DNA from: Hominenteromicrobium sp964531265
GTDB taxonomy: Bacteria; Bacillota; Clostridia; Oscillospirales; Acutalibacteraceae
Direction: 5' to 3'
Assembly: GCA_964531265.1 (NCBI GenBank)
Contig: CAZHDW010000001.1
Span: 115,373 to 179,372, forward strand
DNA: 64,000 nucleotides
The stretch's first letter is position 1; each line of letters starts with the position of its first letter. The notes under the pieces were generated by a model that saw only the letters and a list, made by a program, of their open reading frames with translations, made no database searches and was not told the DNA's origin. Below, one piece after another: positions 51,999-60,987 of this stretch. Both the position numbers and the translations under genes were made by a program.

Positions 51999-52052
51999 TT
52001 CCTTGAAAAGCACCGCTGTAAGGCGGAATCAATAACCGAAAGGAAGATACCC

Positions 52053-52673
52053 ATGAAAGTAATGCTTGTTAACGGAAGCCCGAACGCAAAGGGTAATACT
52101 TTTACCGCTCTGAATGAGATGAAAACTGTTTTCGAACAGGAGGGCATTGAGGCGGAAATACTCCATGTAGGCAACAAGGATATCAGAGGCTGCATTGCAT
52201 GTCGTAAGTGTAAGCAGACCGGCAAGTGCGTCTTCAACGATATCGTAAACGAGACAGCACATATGCTTGAGGAGTGTGACGGTATCGTTATCGGTTCCCC
52301 GGTATATTATGCATCCGCAAATGCAACGCTTATGGCATATGTAACGCGTCTGTTCTACAGCACACCGCATATCAATAAGCGCATGAAGGTCGGCGCAAGC
52401 GTATGTTCCGCACGTCGTGGCGGTCTATCCGCAACCTATGATGAGATGAACAAGTTCTTCGGTATTTCCGGTATGCCGATAGCTTCCGGCCAGTACTGGA
52501 ACAGTGTTCACGGTGCAGCACCCGGTCAGGCTGCTGAGGACGTTGAGGGTATGCAGGGAATGCGCACGCTGGCTCGCAACATGAGCTTCCTGATGAAGAG
52601 TATCGCTCTCGGTAAGGAGCAGATAGGTCTGCCCGAGACAGAGCCGATTACCTTTATGAACTTCATAAGATAA
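52053..52673 (+). CDS. Iron-sulfur flavoprotein / FMN reductase
   Basis: Flavodoxin-fold protein of 206 residues. The FMN loop is VNGSPNAKGNTFTAL, and the later GSPVYYASANATLMAYVTR lines the flavin. Between them CIACRKCKQTGKC gives the compact CX2CX2CX5C motif that binds [4Fe-4S] in iron-sulfur flavoproteins. Such proteins shuttle electrons or detoxify O2/H2O2 or quinones in anaerobes; the partner is unknown. AAAGGAAG precedes the ATG. The promoter carries a likely operator. Confidence 0.85.
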   Translation: MKVMLVNGSPNAKGNTFTALNEMKTVFEQEGIEAEILHVGNKDIRGCIACRKCKQTGKCVFNDIVNETAHMLEECDGIVIGSPVYYASANATLMAYVTRLFYSTPHINKRMKVGASVCSARRGGLSATYDEMNKFFGISGMPIASGQYWNSVHGAAPGQAAEDVEGMQGMRTLARNMSFLMKSIALGKEQIGLPETEPITFMNFIR

Positions 52674-52681
52674 AAAACAAG

Positions 52682-52712
52682 CCCTCGTATTCAATGATAC
52701 GAGGGTCGTTTT
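52682..52712. terminator. Terminator after the flavoprotein gene
   Basis: CCCTCGTAT pairs with ATACGAGGG across six bases, then T-rich. A-rich sequence before it lets it serve the converging DUF3795 gene too. Confidence 0.8.
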
Positions 52713-52715
52713 ATA

Positions 52716-53000
52716 TCATGAATCAGCTTTCCATTTCTTACACTGCTCGATACGTGCTCCGGCAGGATGATCTCCGTGAACCGGGTCACAGGAATACAGT
52801 GTTAGCAGCTCACAGGGAATATCGGGACATTCTCCGCAATGCACAATGCCCTTGCTTTGGCAGCATATTGCCACAGGACATTCACCGTGGAACGGGTGAC
52901 CATCGGTCTCTATGCAGCCCTTGCAGCCGTTTGTCTCCTTATAGGAACAGCCGGTGCAATGCAGGCCGCAGCTCGAATCGATTGGCTTATCAATGCTCAT
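52716..53000 (-). CDS. DUF3795-domain Cys-rich protein
   Basis: Small protein of 94 residues rich in Cys (for example CGLHCTGC, CKGC, CPVAICC, HCGECPDIPC). The pattern matches DUF3795, a family found in anaerobes and thought to bind metal or Fe-S clusters; no function is established. GGAGGTG precedes the ATG. It converges on the flavoprotein gene and shares its terminator. Confidence 0.8.
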   Translation of the reverse strand: MSIDKPIDSSCGLHCTGCSYKETNGCKGCIETDGHPFHGECPVAICCQSKGIVHCGECPDIPCELLTLYSCDPVHGDHPAGARIEQCKKWKADS

Positions 53001-53063
53001 AAAAGCACCTCCTCAATTACAGTATAGCACCGGGAGTATGCTTTGTAAAGGACATATACGGAC

Positions 53064-53095
53064 AAAAAACGCGGACAGAAAGCCTTCTGTCCGCG
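53064..53095 (-). terminator. Terminator of the glycolytic operon
   Basis: CGCGGACAGAA pairs with TTCTGTCCGCG; on the minus strand six T follow. It ends pgk-tpiA-gpmI. Confidence 0.92.
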
Positions 53096-53113
53096 TCTGT
53101 GATATTAAGATTA

Positions 53114-54625
53114 TCAGAGGATGATGCTTGTGCCCGTCATCTCTTCCGGCTGCGGGAGATCCATGATCTTCAGCATTGTGGGTGCGATATCAGCAAGAAC
53201 GCCGCCCTCGCGGAGCTCGCACGGATAGCCAACAACACAGAACGGAACCGGATTTGTGGTGTGAGCCGTGAAAGGCTCACCGTCAGTGTCAACCATCTTA
53301 TCGGCATTGCCGTGGTCGGCTGTGATAAGAAGCACGCCGCCCATCTCATCGATAGCTGCCGCAACCTTACCGACGCATGTGTCAACTGCCTCAACAGCAG
53401 CCTTAGCAGCGTCAAATACGCCTGTGTGACCAACCATATCGCAGTTAGCGAAGTTGAGGATGATCATGTCATACTTGCCGGACTTGACAGCGTCGACCAT
53501 CTTGTCGGTTACCTCGTATGCGCTCATCTCCGGCTGCATGTCATAGGTAGCAACCTTCGGAGAGTTTACAAGGATGCGATCCTCGCCGTCATACTGCTTT
53601 TCAACACCGCCGTTGAAGAAGAATGTAACATGTGCATACTTCTCTGTTTCAGCGATTCTGAGCTGTGCCAGACCCTTGGAGGATACATACTCGCCCAGAG
53701 TGTTCTTGAGGCTCTGAGGCTTGAATGCGATGTCAACGTTCGGCATGGTAGCATCGTACTGAGTCATGCAGACGTAGTTCACCGGGAAGAAGCCGTTCTT
53801 GCGCTCAAAGCCGTTGAAATCCGGATCGACAAATGTACGTGTGATTTCACGTGCGCGGTCGGGACGGAAGTTGAAGAATACAATGGAGTCGCCTGCTGCG
53901 ATCGGGTCACCGCCCTTTACTGTGCAGGGAACAACGAACTCGTCCGTTACACCGTCCTCATAGGACTTGGAAACAGCGCAAACCGGGCAATCGAACTCTT
54001 CACCCTCGCGGCAAACCATAGCGTCATATGCTTTAACAACGCGCTCCCAGCGGTTGTCACGGTCCATAGCATAGTAGCGGCCCATAACAGTAGCTACCTT
54101 GCCAACGCCGATCCTCTTCATCTCTTCCATAAGCTGGATGACGAAGTCCTTGCCGGATGAAGGCGGAACGTCGCGTCCGTCGAGGAGAGCATGAACGTTT
54201 ACCTTTTCAATGCCCATCTTCTTAGCCATCTCGATGAGTGCATAGAGGTGGGTGTTGTGGCTGTGAACACCGCCATCGGAGAGAAGACCAATGAGATGCA
54301 GAGCTGTGCCGTTTTCCTTTGCGGCAGTCATAGCCTTTACAAGTGCTTCGTTCTGGAAGAAATCGCCGTCCTGAACAGCCTTTGTAATGCGGGTAAGCTC
54401 CTGATAAACGATGCGGCCTGCACCGATATTTGTGTGGCCAACCTCGCTGTTGCCCATCTGGCCGTCCGGCAGACCTACATCAAGGCCGGAAGCGCCGATC
54501 TGTGTGATCGGGTTTTCAGCGAAAAGCTTATCAAGGTTCGGCTTGTTGGCAGCAGCAATAGCGTTGCCTTCCGGAACGGAGAAGCCGTAACCGTCCATTA
54601 TCATGAGAACAACTGGTTTTTTCAT
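53114..54625 (-). CDS. gpmI: 2,3-bisphosphoglycerate-independent phosphoglycerate mutase
   Basis: Mn-dependent glycolytic enzyme of 503 residues with the alkaline-phosphatase fold. It begins VVLMIMDGYGFS, and the nucleophilic Ser is in GQMGNSEVGHTNIGAGR. Further metal ligands are in LLSDGGVHSH, DGRDVPPSS and TADHGNAD. It interconverts 3- and 2-phosphoglycerate. It is the last gene of the pgk-tpiA-gpmI unit, 44 bp after tpiA. GAAAGGAAA lies upstream of the ATG. Confidence 0.96.
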   Translation of the reverse strand: MKKPVVLMIMDGYGFSVPEGNAIAAANKPNLDKLFAENPITQIGASGLDVGLPDGQMGNSEVGHTNIGAGRIVYQELTRITKAVQDGDFFQNEALVKAMTAAKENGTALHLIGLLSDGGVHSHNTHLYALIEMAKKMGIEKVNVHALLDGRDVPPSSGKDFVIQLMEEMKRIGVGKVATVMGRYYAMDRDNRWERVVKAYDAMVCREGEEFDCPVCAVSKSYEDGVTDEFVVPCTVKGGDPIAAGDSIVFFNFRPDRAREITRTFVDPDFNGFERKNGFFPVNYVCMTQYDATMPNVDIAFKPQSLKNTLGEYVSSKGLAQLRIAETEKYAHVTFFFNGGVEKQYDGEDRILVNSPKVATYDMQPEMSAYEVTDKMVDAVKSGKYDMIILNFANCDMVGHTGVFDAAKAAVEAVDTCVGKVAAAIDEMGGVLLITADHGNADKMVDTDGEPFTAHTTNPVPFCVVGYPCELREGGVLADIAPTMLKIMDLPQPEEMTGTSIIL

Positions 54626-54669
54626 TTATAATTTCCTTTCGAATACGGATCAAAAGTCAATATGCTTTA

Positions 54670-55440
54670 TTAGCCCTTTGTAGCAGCTTCAACGATAGCA
54701 GCGAAGTCAGCCGGCTTAAGGGAAGCGCCGCCGATGAGACCGCCGTCAACATCCGGCTGTGCCAGAAGCTCAGCAGCGTTAGCAGCGTTCATGGATCCGC
54801 CGTACTGAATTGTGATGCCCTCAGCAGCCTTCTCACCGTAGAGCTCCTTAATAACGTCACGGATAACAGCGCAAACCTCGTTTGCCTGCTCTGCGGTAGC
54901 TGTCTTGCCTGTACCGATAGCCCAAACCGGCTCATAAGCGATGATGATTCTCTTCAGCTCTTCCTCGCTTACGCCGCCGAGAGCGATCTTTGTCTGCATT
55001 GCGCACAGCTCTGCTGTGATGCCCTGCTCGCGCTGCTCAAGGTATTCGCCAACGCAAAGGATAACTGTGAGGCCTGCGTCGAGACCTGCTCTTGTTCTCT
55101 GCTGAACTGTAACGTCTGTATCACCGAAGTAGGTTCTTCTTTCGCTGTGACCTGTGATAACATACTCAACACCGCAAGCCTTGAGCATATCAGCGGAGAT
55201 CTCGCCTGTGAAAGCACCGCTCTTTGCCCAGTGGCAGTTCTCAGCGCCGATCTTGATATTTGTGCCCTTAGCAGCCTCAACAGCAGCAGCAATATCTACA
55301 TACGGAACGCAAGCAACTACGTCGCACTCTGCGTCCTTAACAAGGGGAGCAATACCGTTGAGCAGCTCAACAGCCTCAGCGGGAGTTTTGTTCATTTTCC
55401 AGTTACCGGCAATAACAGCCTTTCTTACAGCCTTATTCAT
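54670..55440 (-). CDS. tpiA: Triosephosphate isomerase
   Basis: TIM-barrel glycolytic enzyme of 256 residues. The catalytic residues are visible in order: Lys in AGNWKMNK, His in TGHSERR, Glu in AYEPVWAIGTG. The phosphate loop IQYGGSMNAANA and GGLIGGASL are present. I chose the ATG at 55440 (MNKAVRKAV) with AAAGGA upstream; an ATG four codons earlier overlaps that site. A strong GC hairpin lies between pgk and tpiA. Confidence 0.96.
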   Translation of the reverse strand: MNKAVRKAVIAGNWKMNKTPAEAVELLNGIAPLVKDAECDVVACVPYVDIAAAVEAAKGTNIKIGAENCHWAKSGAFTGEISADMLKACGVEYVITGHSERRTYFGDTDVTVQQRTRAGLDAGLTVILCVGEYLEQREQGITAELCAMQTKIALGGVSEEELKRIIIAYEPVWAIGTGKTATAEQANEVCAVIRDVIKELYGEKAAEGITIQYGGSMNAANAAELLAQPDVDGGLIGGASLKPADFAAIVEAATKG

Positions 55441-55482
55441 CGTTTGTAACATCCTTTCGATTCAAATCAAATTTAAATAATA

Positions 55483-55510
55483 CGGGAGCAGGGGAAATCC
55501 CCGGCTCCCG
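55483..55510 (-). terminator. GC-rich hairpin between pgk and tpiA
   Basis: CGGGAGC and GCTCCCG enclose GGGGAAATCCCC. The T-tract on the minus strand is weak, so it may be a partial terminator or mRNA-processing/stability hairpin tuning pgk against tpiA. Confidence 0.6.
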
Positions 55511-55522
55511 CAAAAAGTCTAA

Positions 55523-56821
55523 TTATTTCTCGTTGAGGCAAGCAATGCCCGGGAGAACAAGACCCTCGAGGAATTCGAGAGAAGCGCCGCCGCCGGTGGA
55601 GATGTGAGTCATCTTATCAGCAAAGCCGAGCTTTTCGACTGCTGCTGCTGAGTCACCGCCGCCGATGATGGAGATTGCATTGCTGTTAGCAATTGCATTA
55701 GCAACAGCGATTGTGCCGTTAGCGAAGTTTGTCCACTCGGAAACACCCATCGGGCCATTCCAAACAACTGTGCCTGCATTAGCAACAGCCTCTGCGAAGA
55801 GCTCACGAGTCTTCGGGCCGATGTCCAGACCCATCCAGTCGTCCGGAATCTCGTTGGAGTTAACGACCTTCCACTCTGCATCTGCATCGTACTCGGTAGC
55901 AACAACGTTGTCAACCGGGATGAGGAACTTGATGCCCTTAGCTTCTGCCTTAGCCATCATTTCCTTAGCAAGCTCAACCTTGTCATCCTCGCACAGGGAG
56001 GTACCTACGGAGTAGCCCTTTGCCTTGAAGAAGGTGTAAGCCATGCCGCCGCCGATGATGAGTGTATCGACCTTGTCGATCAGGTTGTTGATAACACCGA
56101 TCTTATCGGAAACTTTTGCGCCGCCGAGAATAGCAACGAACGGTCTCTTCGGATTCTCAAGAGCGCCGCCCATGACGGAGATCTCCTTCTGAATGAGGTA
56201 ACCGCAAACAGCCGGCAGATAGTCAGCAACACCTGCTGTGGAAGCATGTGCTCTGTGAGCTGTACCGAATGCATCGTTTACATAGATATCAGCCATGGAA
56301 GCGAGTTCCTTAGCGAATGCTGGATCGTTCTTTGTCTCTTCAGCATAGAAGCGGATGTTTTCAATGATCATAACGTCGCCGTCGTTGAGAGCAGCAGCCT
56401 TAGCCTTTGCATCTTCACCGATAACGTCCTTAGCCATGATAACTTCCTTGCCGAGAAGCTTGGAGAGCTCTGCTGCAACCGGAGCCAGGGAGAACTTTGT
56501 GATATCGCCCTTAGCTGCCTCAAGAGCCTTAGCTGTAGCCTCTGCGCGCTCTGCCTCGGGCATAGCGTCGATCTTCTTCTTTTCTTTCTTGTCGAGCTTA
56601 ACTACATCATTGAAGATGTTGTGCGGACGACCCATATGGGAGCAGAGGATAACCTTTGCGCCGTGATCGGAGAGGTACTTAACCGTCGGGAGAGCACCAA
56701 CGATACGCTTTGTATCTGTGATAGCGCCATCCTTCATCGGAACGTTAAAATCGCAGCGAACGAGGACGCGCTTACCTGCTACGTCGATGTCTTCTACGGT
56801 TTTCTTGTTGAGGTAGTTCAT
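55523..56821 (-). CDS. pgk: Phosphoglycerate kinase with internal insertion
   Basis: Glycolytic kinase of 432 residues; most bacterial PGKs have 390-400. It begins LNKKTVEDIDVAGKRVLVRC, with the substrate site DFNVPMKDG and the ATP site GGGMAYTFFKAKGYSVG; the C-terminal GGGDSAAAVEKLG is intact. The extra length is a charged segment of about 30 residues after SHMGRP (residues about 66-105, rich in Lys/Glu/Ala). The ATG at 56821 follows AAAGGAGTG. It heads the pgk-tpiA-gpmI operon with a promoter at 56917-56945. Confidence 0.95.
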   Translation of the reverse strand: MNYLNKKTVEDIDVAGKRVLVRCDFNVPMKDGAITDTKRIVGALPTVKYLSDHGAKVILCSHMGRPHNIFNDVVKLDKKEKKKIDAMPEAERAEATAKALEAAKGDITKFSLAPVAAELSKLLGKEVIMAKDVIGEDAKAKAAALNDGDVMIIENIRFYAEETKNDPAFAKELASMADIYVNDAFGTAHRAHASTAGVADYLPAVCGYLIQKEISVMGGALENPKRPFVAILGGAKVSDKIGVINNLIDKVDTLIIGGGMAYTFFKAKGYSVGTSLCEDDKVELAKEMMAKAEAKGIKFLIPVDNVVATEYDADAEWKVVNSNEIPDDWMGLDIGPKTRELFAEAVANAGTVVWNGPMGVSEWTNFANGTIAVANAIANSNAISIIGGGDSAAAVEKLGFADKMTHISTGGGASLEFLEGLVLPGIACLNEK

Positions 56822-56916
56822 TTTGTGACACTCCTTTAAGAAAATAAGTTTATAACTTTGATTTGCTGCTTTGCCCATACGGGCGTTACTCCGGAACACT
56901 CCAGATTAACAAATCT

Positions 56917-56945
56917 ATTTTATACCAAACCAAGTCATTTTTCAA
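56917..56945 (-). promoter_or_regulatory. Promoter of the pgk-tpiA-gpmI operon
   Basis: Minus strand: TTGAAA (56940-56945), 17 bp, TAAAAT (56917-56922), giving a leader of about 85 bases. Confidence 0.65.
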
Positions 56946-56998
56946 GACATAACGGATAAATTGACAATATTTTGCCATACTTTTTTCTGAAAACACTA

Positions 56999-57505
56999 TC
57001 AATTGGCGGCATCCGACCAATCATAGCCGCGAAGTCTGCCTGCTCCGGAAAGCTCGGGATAGTCCCACTGGCGCAAAACCTCATATACGCCGATGGCGAC
57101 GCTGTTTGATAGGTTCAGGCTGCGCGCCTCGGAGAGCATCGGTATGCGTACACAGCGGTCACGGTTTTTAAACAGCAGCTCCTCGGGCAGTCCTGCTGTC
57201 TCCTTACCGAAGAAAAGGTAGCAGTTGTCGGGATATTCAATGTCGGTGTGCTTATTGACGGATTTTGTGGAGAAGAAGAAAAATTCACCGCTGTTTTTCT
57301 GGAAAAACTCATCCAGTGAATCATAGTAGGTTATATCGAGAAGCGACCAATAATCAAGGCCAGCTCTTTTCAGCTTTTTATCGTCTATTTTGAAGCCCAT
57401 CGGCCCCACAAGGTGGAGTCTGGCGCCGGTAGCGGCGCAGGTTCTCGCAACGTTACCGGTGTTCTGCGGTATCTCCGGTTCGACCATTACAATGTTGAGT
57501 ATCAT
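56999..57505 (-). CDS. trmL: tRNA (cytidine(34)-2'-O)-methyltransferase
   Basis: SPOUT-fold methyltransferase of 168 residues that 2'-O-methylates the wobble base of leucine tRNAs. Motif 1 is EPEIPQNTGNVARTCAATG; the knot region has LFFGKETAGLPEELL and RSLNLSNSVAIGVYEVLRQ. Length is typical. GAAAGGAC precedes the ATG. Confidence 0.93.
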   Translation of the reverse strand: MILNIVMVEPEIPQNTGNVARTCAATGARLHLVGPMGFKIDDKKLKRAGLDYWSLLDITYYDSLDEFFQKNSGEFFFFSTKSVNKHTDIEYPDNCYLFFGKETAGLPEELLFKNRDRCVRIPMLSEARSLNLSNSVAIGVYEVLRQWDYPELSGAGRLRGYDWSDAAN

Positions 57506-57616
57506 GTGGCGTAAGTCCTTTCACTTAAGAGTAAATCAAACAAAAAGGGGGAAAATAAAATGACGGCTATGATGTGCATTATCAAAGCTGCAATATGGAT
57601 ATGGAGGTTTGACAGC

Positions 57617-57817
57617 ATGTATAAGCAGAGCATGAATATCGTTAAGGGCGTGGGTCTGGGTCTTGCGGCAGGAGCGGCTGTGGCGGCGGTATCTTCGAAG
57701 GTTATGAGCAGTAAGCGCTCGTCAAAGGCCAGAGCCAAGCAGGTGCGCCGCAATACTGCCAAGGCTGTTCACACGGTGGGACAGCTTATCGACGGTGTTG
57801 AAGGTATGCTGAAATAA
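57617..57817 (+). CDS. Small membrane-associated protein, 66 residues
   Basis: Protein of 66 residues. A short hydrophobic Gly/Ala-rich segment (GVGLGLAAGAAVAAVSSKV) is followed by a basic Ser/Lys/Arg stretch and a C-terminal amphipathic helix ending GVEGMLK. It resembles YtxH-like small proteins in composition only. TGGAGG lies 11 bases before the ATG at 57617. Its stop lies four bases from the stop of the converging MBL gene, with a hairpin GCTGAAA/TTTCAGC (57808-57826) across both ends. Confidence 0.6.
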   Translation: MYKQSMNIVKGVGLGLAAGAAVAAVSSKVMSSKRSSKARAKQVRRNTAKAVHTVGQLIDGVEGMLK

Positions 57818-57821
57818 GCTT

Positions 57822-59105
57822 TCAGCGGTCACAATGGCATCCGTATACGCCGTTGTGACCGAATACATATATTCCACATGGAGTTCTGCAATTTCCCTTT
57901 GCTGCCATGCAGCGAAGCGTCAGCTGGCCACCGGCCGGCTGCTCCCAGCAGCGTGTCAGAAGATTGCAGCAGTTGTCGCCGTTTTTTATTATTCCGCAGG
58001 CGGAGCAATTCGTGCAGTGCCGAATACATTCCATGGTGAGATAGCTGTCGGAAATATTGCCACCGGCATGGTAATCCCCGTTTGATATCAGTAAATGGGC
58101 GGCATAGATATCACGCAAAATCGCTGGGAAATGGCTTTCGGTGCCGTGATGCGGAGCCTTTACAGCAAAATATCCATCGTACAGCTTCGGTGAAAGCTCG
58201 GAAAGTATCTCCCCGGAAACGTCCCCCGTCATGAGTATATCGATGTCCGACACATTACCTCTTACATTGTGGAATACGAGAGAAAGGTCGTTCTGAGTCT
58301 CGGTATATGCCATACGCAGTGAGGTGTTTTCAAGTATCCCTTGTACAGCGGATATTTCGTGGAGGTGCTCCAATGCTCCTCGAGTGTCCTCAAGGGCGTT
58401 CCATTTTTCCGAAAGCACATCGAGCAGACGCTGCTTTTCACCGGGAGAAGTCTTGGAAGAGGTCGAAAAGCCCGTCTGACATTTTTGATATGCGAGAATG
58501 AAATCCTCCTTCAAACGCATAAAGCCTGCGGCCTCCGGGCATTTTGCCAGAAGCTCATTCAACGAGGTGACGGCATCGCACAGCAGCTCAGGATAGCTGA
58601 AGGATTCCTTGTTGGGGGAGAGCACGGAATACGTGACGTTGTCAAATATAAAAGTATCACCGGCGCCCAGCGTGAATATCTGCTGAGCGCCGACAGTTTC
58701 TTGCAATGCTTCAAATATGGATAGGCAAACCGTGTTTACCTGTGAAAAATCACTTTGAGGAACGGAAAAATGCCGCGCAAAAACAGCTATCTCGAGTATG
58801 GGAGCAGTCCCGTTTTCGGTCGGGATATACGGTATGTACACTCGGTCGAAGTAATTCGGATCATGATCGAGCTTTTTCAGAAAGCCGTTCATATGGTCAC
58901 GGTGATAATGTGTCAGCAGGAAATGACGCTTTGAAGCGCCGATATATCTGTGGAATATCTCGGCAAAGCGTGTATCGATGTCCACGCTTCCGCTCCGGAC
59001 ATATTGGCTGACCGAGCCGCAATCGACCATCAGTATGCTATTATCGCGTCCCACAAGCACCGTGCAGTCGCCGTATTCAACATCCTGCAATTCAATTCGC
59101 TCCAT
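57822..59105 (-). CDS. ComEC-type metallo-beta-lactamase-fold hydrolase
   Basis: Soluble MBL-fold protein of 427 residues related to the C-terminal domain of ComEC. The metal motif is THYHRDHMNG, with ILMTGDVS and VKAPHHGTESH later. A central helical insert (about 190-290) is unusual in length. The C-terminal 90 residues contain many Cys (CIRHCTNCSACG, DNCCNLLTRC). No membrane part or signal is seen. The ATG at 59105 lies inside the end of the MORN gene (14-bp overlap), so the two are translationally coupled. Substrate unknown. Confidence 0.7.
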   Translation of the reverse strand: MERIELQDVEYGDCTVLVGRDNSILMVDCGSVSQYVRSGSVDIDTRFAEIFHRYIGASKRHFLLTHYHRDHMNGFLKKLDHDPNYFDRVYIPYIPTENGTAPILEIAVFARHFSVPQSDFSQVNTVCLSIFEALQETVGAQQIFTLGAGDTFIFDNVTYSVLSPNKESFSYPELLCDAVTSLNELLAKCPEAAGFMRLKEDFILAYQKCQTGFSTSSKTSPGEKQRLLDVLSEKWNALEDTRGALEHLHEISAVQGILENTSLRMAYTETQNDLSLVFHNVRGNVSDIDILMTGDVSGEILSELSPKLYDGYFAVKAPHHGTESHFPAILRDIYAAHLLISNGDYHAGGNISDSYLTMECIRHCTNCSACGIIKNGDNCCNLLTRCWEQPAGGQLTLRCMAAKGNCRTPCGIYVFGHNGVYGCHCDR

Positions 59106-60732
59106 CTTTGACCGTCCTGTGTACCTTTTTGTAGAGGATGCCGTTTTCATACTGGTCATCCTTCCATTCGCCGGAATATATGATGTCGCCGTCCTTGTCA
59201 AATTCAGTGCCGTGGCCGTTTCTCATACCATTCTCCCAGCCGCCGACGTACAGCAGCGTTCCGTCGCCGGAGAACATAGCTCCCTCGCCGGTTGGCTCGT
59301 TATCAACGTATTTGGAAACGAAAACGGTATCCTTCTCCGTATTTATCGAGACCCCGAAGCCCTGCTTTTTTCCGTCCACGATCTTACCTGCATAGAGCAG
59401 CTTTCCGCTCGGGTCAAAGAGGGAGGAGTAGCCGTTGGGCTTTCCGTTCTTCCACTGGGATACATTGAGAGAGTGATCGCTTTCCCGGAAGGAGACACCG
59501 AAACCGTCGCGAAGATCCTCCTTGAAGTCGCCGACATATGAGATAGCTCCGCTCTTATAATGATGTGCTCCGAAGCCGTCACGCAGGTCGTTTTTGTATT
59601 CGCCCTCATAAATCGTTATGCCGTCCGCATTTTCGGTTCGTCCCATGCCCTCGCGCTTGCCGTTTTCGGTGTGGCCGAGGTAATTCATCTTGCGCCCGGA
59701 GCGTATCAGCGTAATCTCGCTGCTATCTGTAGTGGGGACAGCCTCGTCTGTACTGTTGTCAGCGGTATCAACCGGCGCTTCTTCCGTCTTATCCGTAGAT
59801 GCTGTCTGCGTCGGTTCCACTGCTTCGGCTTTTGGGGCAGTATCATGCTCGCTGAGTATGCGATTCAGCACATCCAACGCACGTGAAAGCTCATCATCGG
59901 TCAGGCCAAGATCCTCGCCGGAAACAACAGCCTCCACGGGAGCATCATTCGTCGGCTGCTCGTTCAATATCTCGGTAGGCTCATCGAGTGCTTTAAAATC
60001 ATATGCGGCTTCAGCTTTTTCTTCCGCACGTTTCGATGTAAGGTCGCCGTCCTTTATCTCCCAGCCCATTGTCAGCATTACGGATGCATCCTTGTTGGAT
60101 TCCATGAATTTGAGGCGCTTCTGTTGCTCGGCCTTAGGACAGTAGGCGAATTCGCCCGTATCCGTTGAGACAAGGAAAACGTCATCGCCGAAATGTGCAT
60201 TCTGAAAGCTCTGCTCAGCAGTCTGGAATGCATAGGGCACGGGGAAGAGGTCGGTCTGTTTCGTTGTTCCGGTGGTGTGATTATAGTCGAAGCGCTGTAT
60301 CACATCGCGTGTTGGATCGGGCTTGAAGCTGATCCTTGAGCGAAGCGGATCCTCCGGGGAGAAGTACTCTGAGCGCACCCAACGATGATCCTCATCGAGG
60401 AACACACGACAGCGCAGAATATCTCCCGGCTCGAAAAATGCTATACCATGCTGCTTTCGCTCCGTGAAAAGGCTCTCCAGCACATGACCGGCCGCCTGCT
60501 TCTTCCATTTTATACTGTGCTTTGTAAGCTTACCTGAAAGCTCGCCGGTCAGCCCGCTGTATATTCCGGTTTCGCGTACACGCACGGACTTGCCGCTCTC
60601 AAAAAAGCGGCGGCGGACTGTATATAACGAGCCGTGAAATGCGGCTAGCGTGTCGATTTCGGGATAGCATACGGAATATATCGCACGATTGATAAGGCTT
60701 ACACTTATAGAATTCGTTTTATTCTCATTCAT
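59092..60732 (-). CDS. MORN-repeat protein
   Basis: Protein of 546 residues. The N-terminal 230 residues form no domain I recognise. A low-complexity acidic, Thr/Ala-rich linker follows (about 240-345), then about seven MORN-like repeats (for example YEGEYKNDLRDGFG, YVGDFKEDLRDGFG). MORN repeats mediate lipid or protein contacts. No signal peptide or transmembrane segment. AGGAGAA precedes the ATG, and a promoter lies at 60779-60807. It forms a two-gene operon with the MBL hydrolase. Confidence 0.75.
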   Translation of the reverse strand: MNENKTNSISVSLINRAIYSVCYPEIDTLAAFHGSLYTVRRRFFESGKSVRVRETGIYSGLTGELSGKLTKHSIKWKKQAAGHVLESLFTERKQHGIAFFEPGDILRCRVFLDEDHRWVRSEYFSPEDPLRSRISFKPDPTRDVIQRFDYNHTTGTTKQTDLFPVPYAFQTAEQSFQNAHFGDDVFLVSTDTGEFAYCPKAEQQKRLKFMESNKDASVMLTMGWEIKDGDLTSKRAEEKAEAAYDFKALDEPTEILNEQPTNDAPVEAVVSGEDLGLTDDELSRALDVLNRILSEHDTAPKAEAVEPTQTASTDKTEEAPVDTADNSTDEAVPTTDSSEITLIRSGRKMNYLGHTENGKREGMGRTENADGITIYEGEYKNDLRDGFGAHHYKSGAISYVGDFKEDLRDGFGVSFRESDHSLNVSQWKNGKPNGYSSLFDPSGKLLYAGKIVDGKKQGFGVSINTEKDTVFVSKYVDNEPTGEGAMFSGDGTLLYVGGWENGMRNGHGTEFDKDGDIIYSGEWKDDQYENGILYKKVHRTVKDGAN

Positions 60733-60778
60733 GCCGGATTCTCCTGCAAATAAATTTACTGTTTATCCTAACAGAATA

Positions 60779-60807
60779 ATTGTAACATAGCAAATTGCCT
60801 TTTTCAA
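60779..60807 (-). promoter_or_regulatory. Promoter of the MORN/MBL operon
   Basis: Minus strand: TTGAAA (60802-60807), 17 bp, TACAAT (60779-60784). Confidence 0.6.
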
Positions 60808-60896
60808 CGCGATTCTTTGTGAAATTACCATAGCGGCGGAAATTACCGATAAAATCGCCGTATGCACGGAATATTGCTATAAAGTTAACACTTTAT

Positions 60897-60926
60897 TTAT
60901 ACATTATAGTGTGGATGTGCTATAAT
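60897..60926 (+). promoter_or_regulatory. Possible promoter of the flavodoxin-like gene
   Basis: TTATAC (60897-60902), 18 bp, TATAAT (60921-60926), 61 bp before the ATG. Only the -10 box is convincing. Confidence 0.4.
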
Positions 60927-60987
60927 TATAAAGTTGAATAAATGAGCACACGGGCGGTGGTCCCGCGAAATTACAGGAGGCTATATC

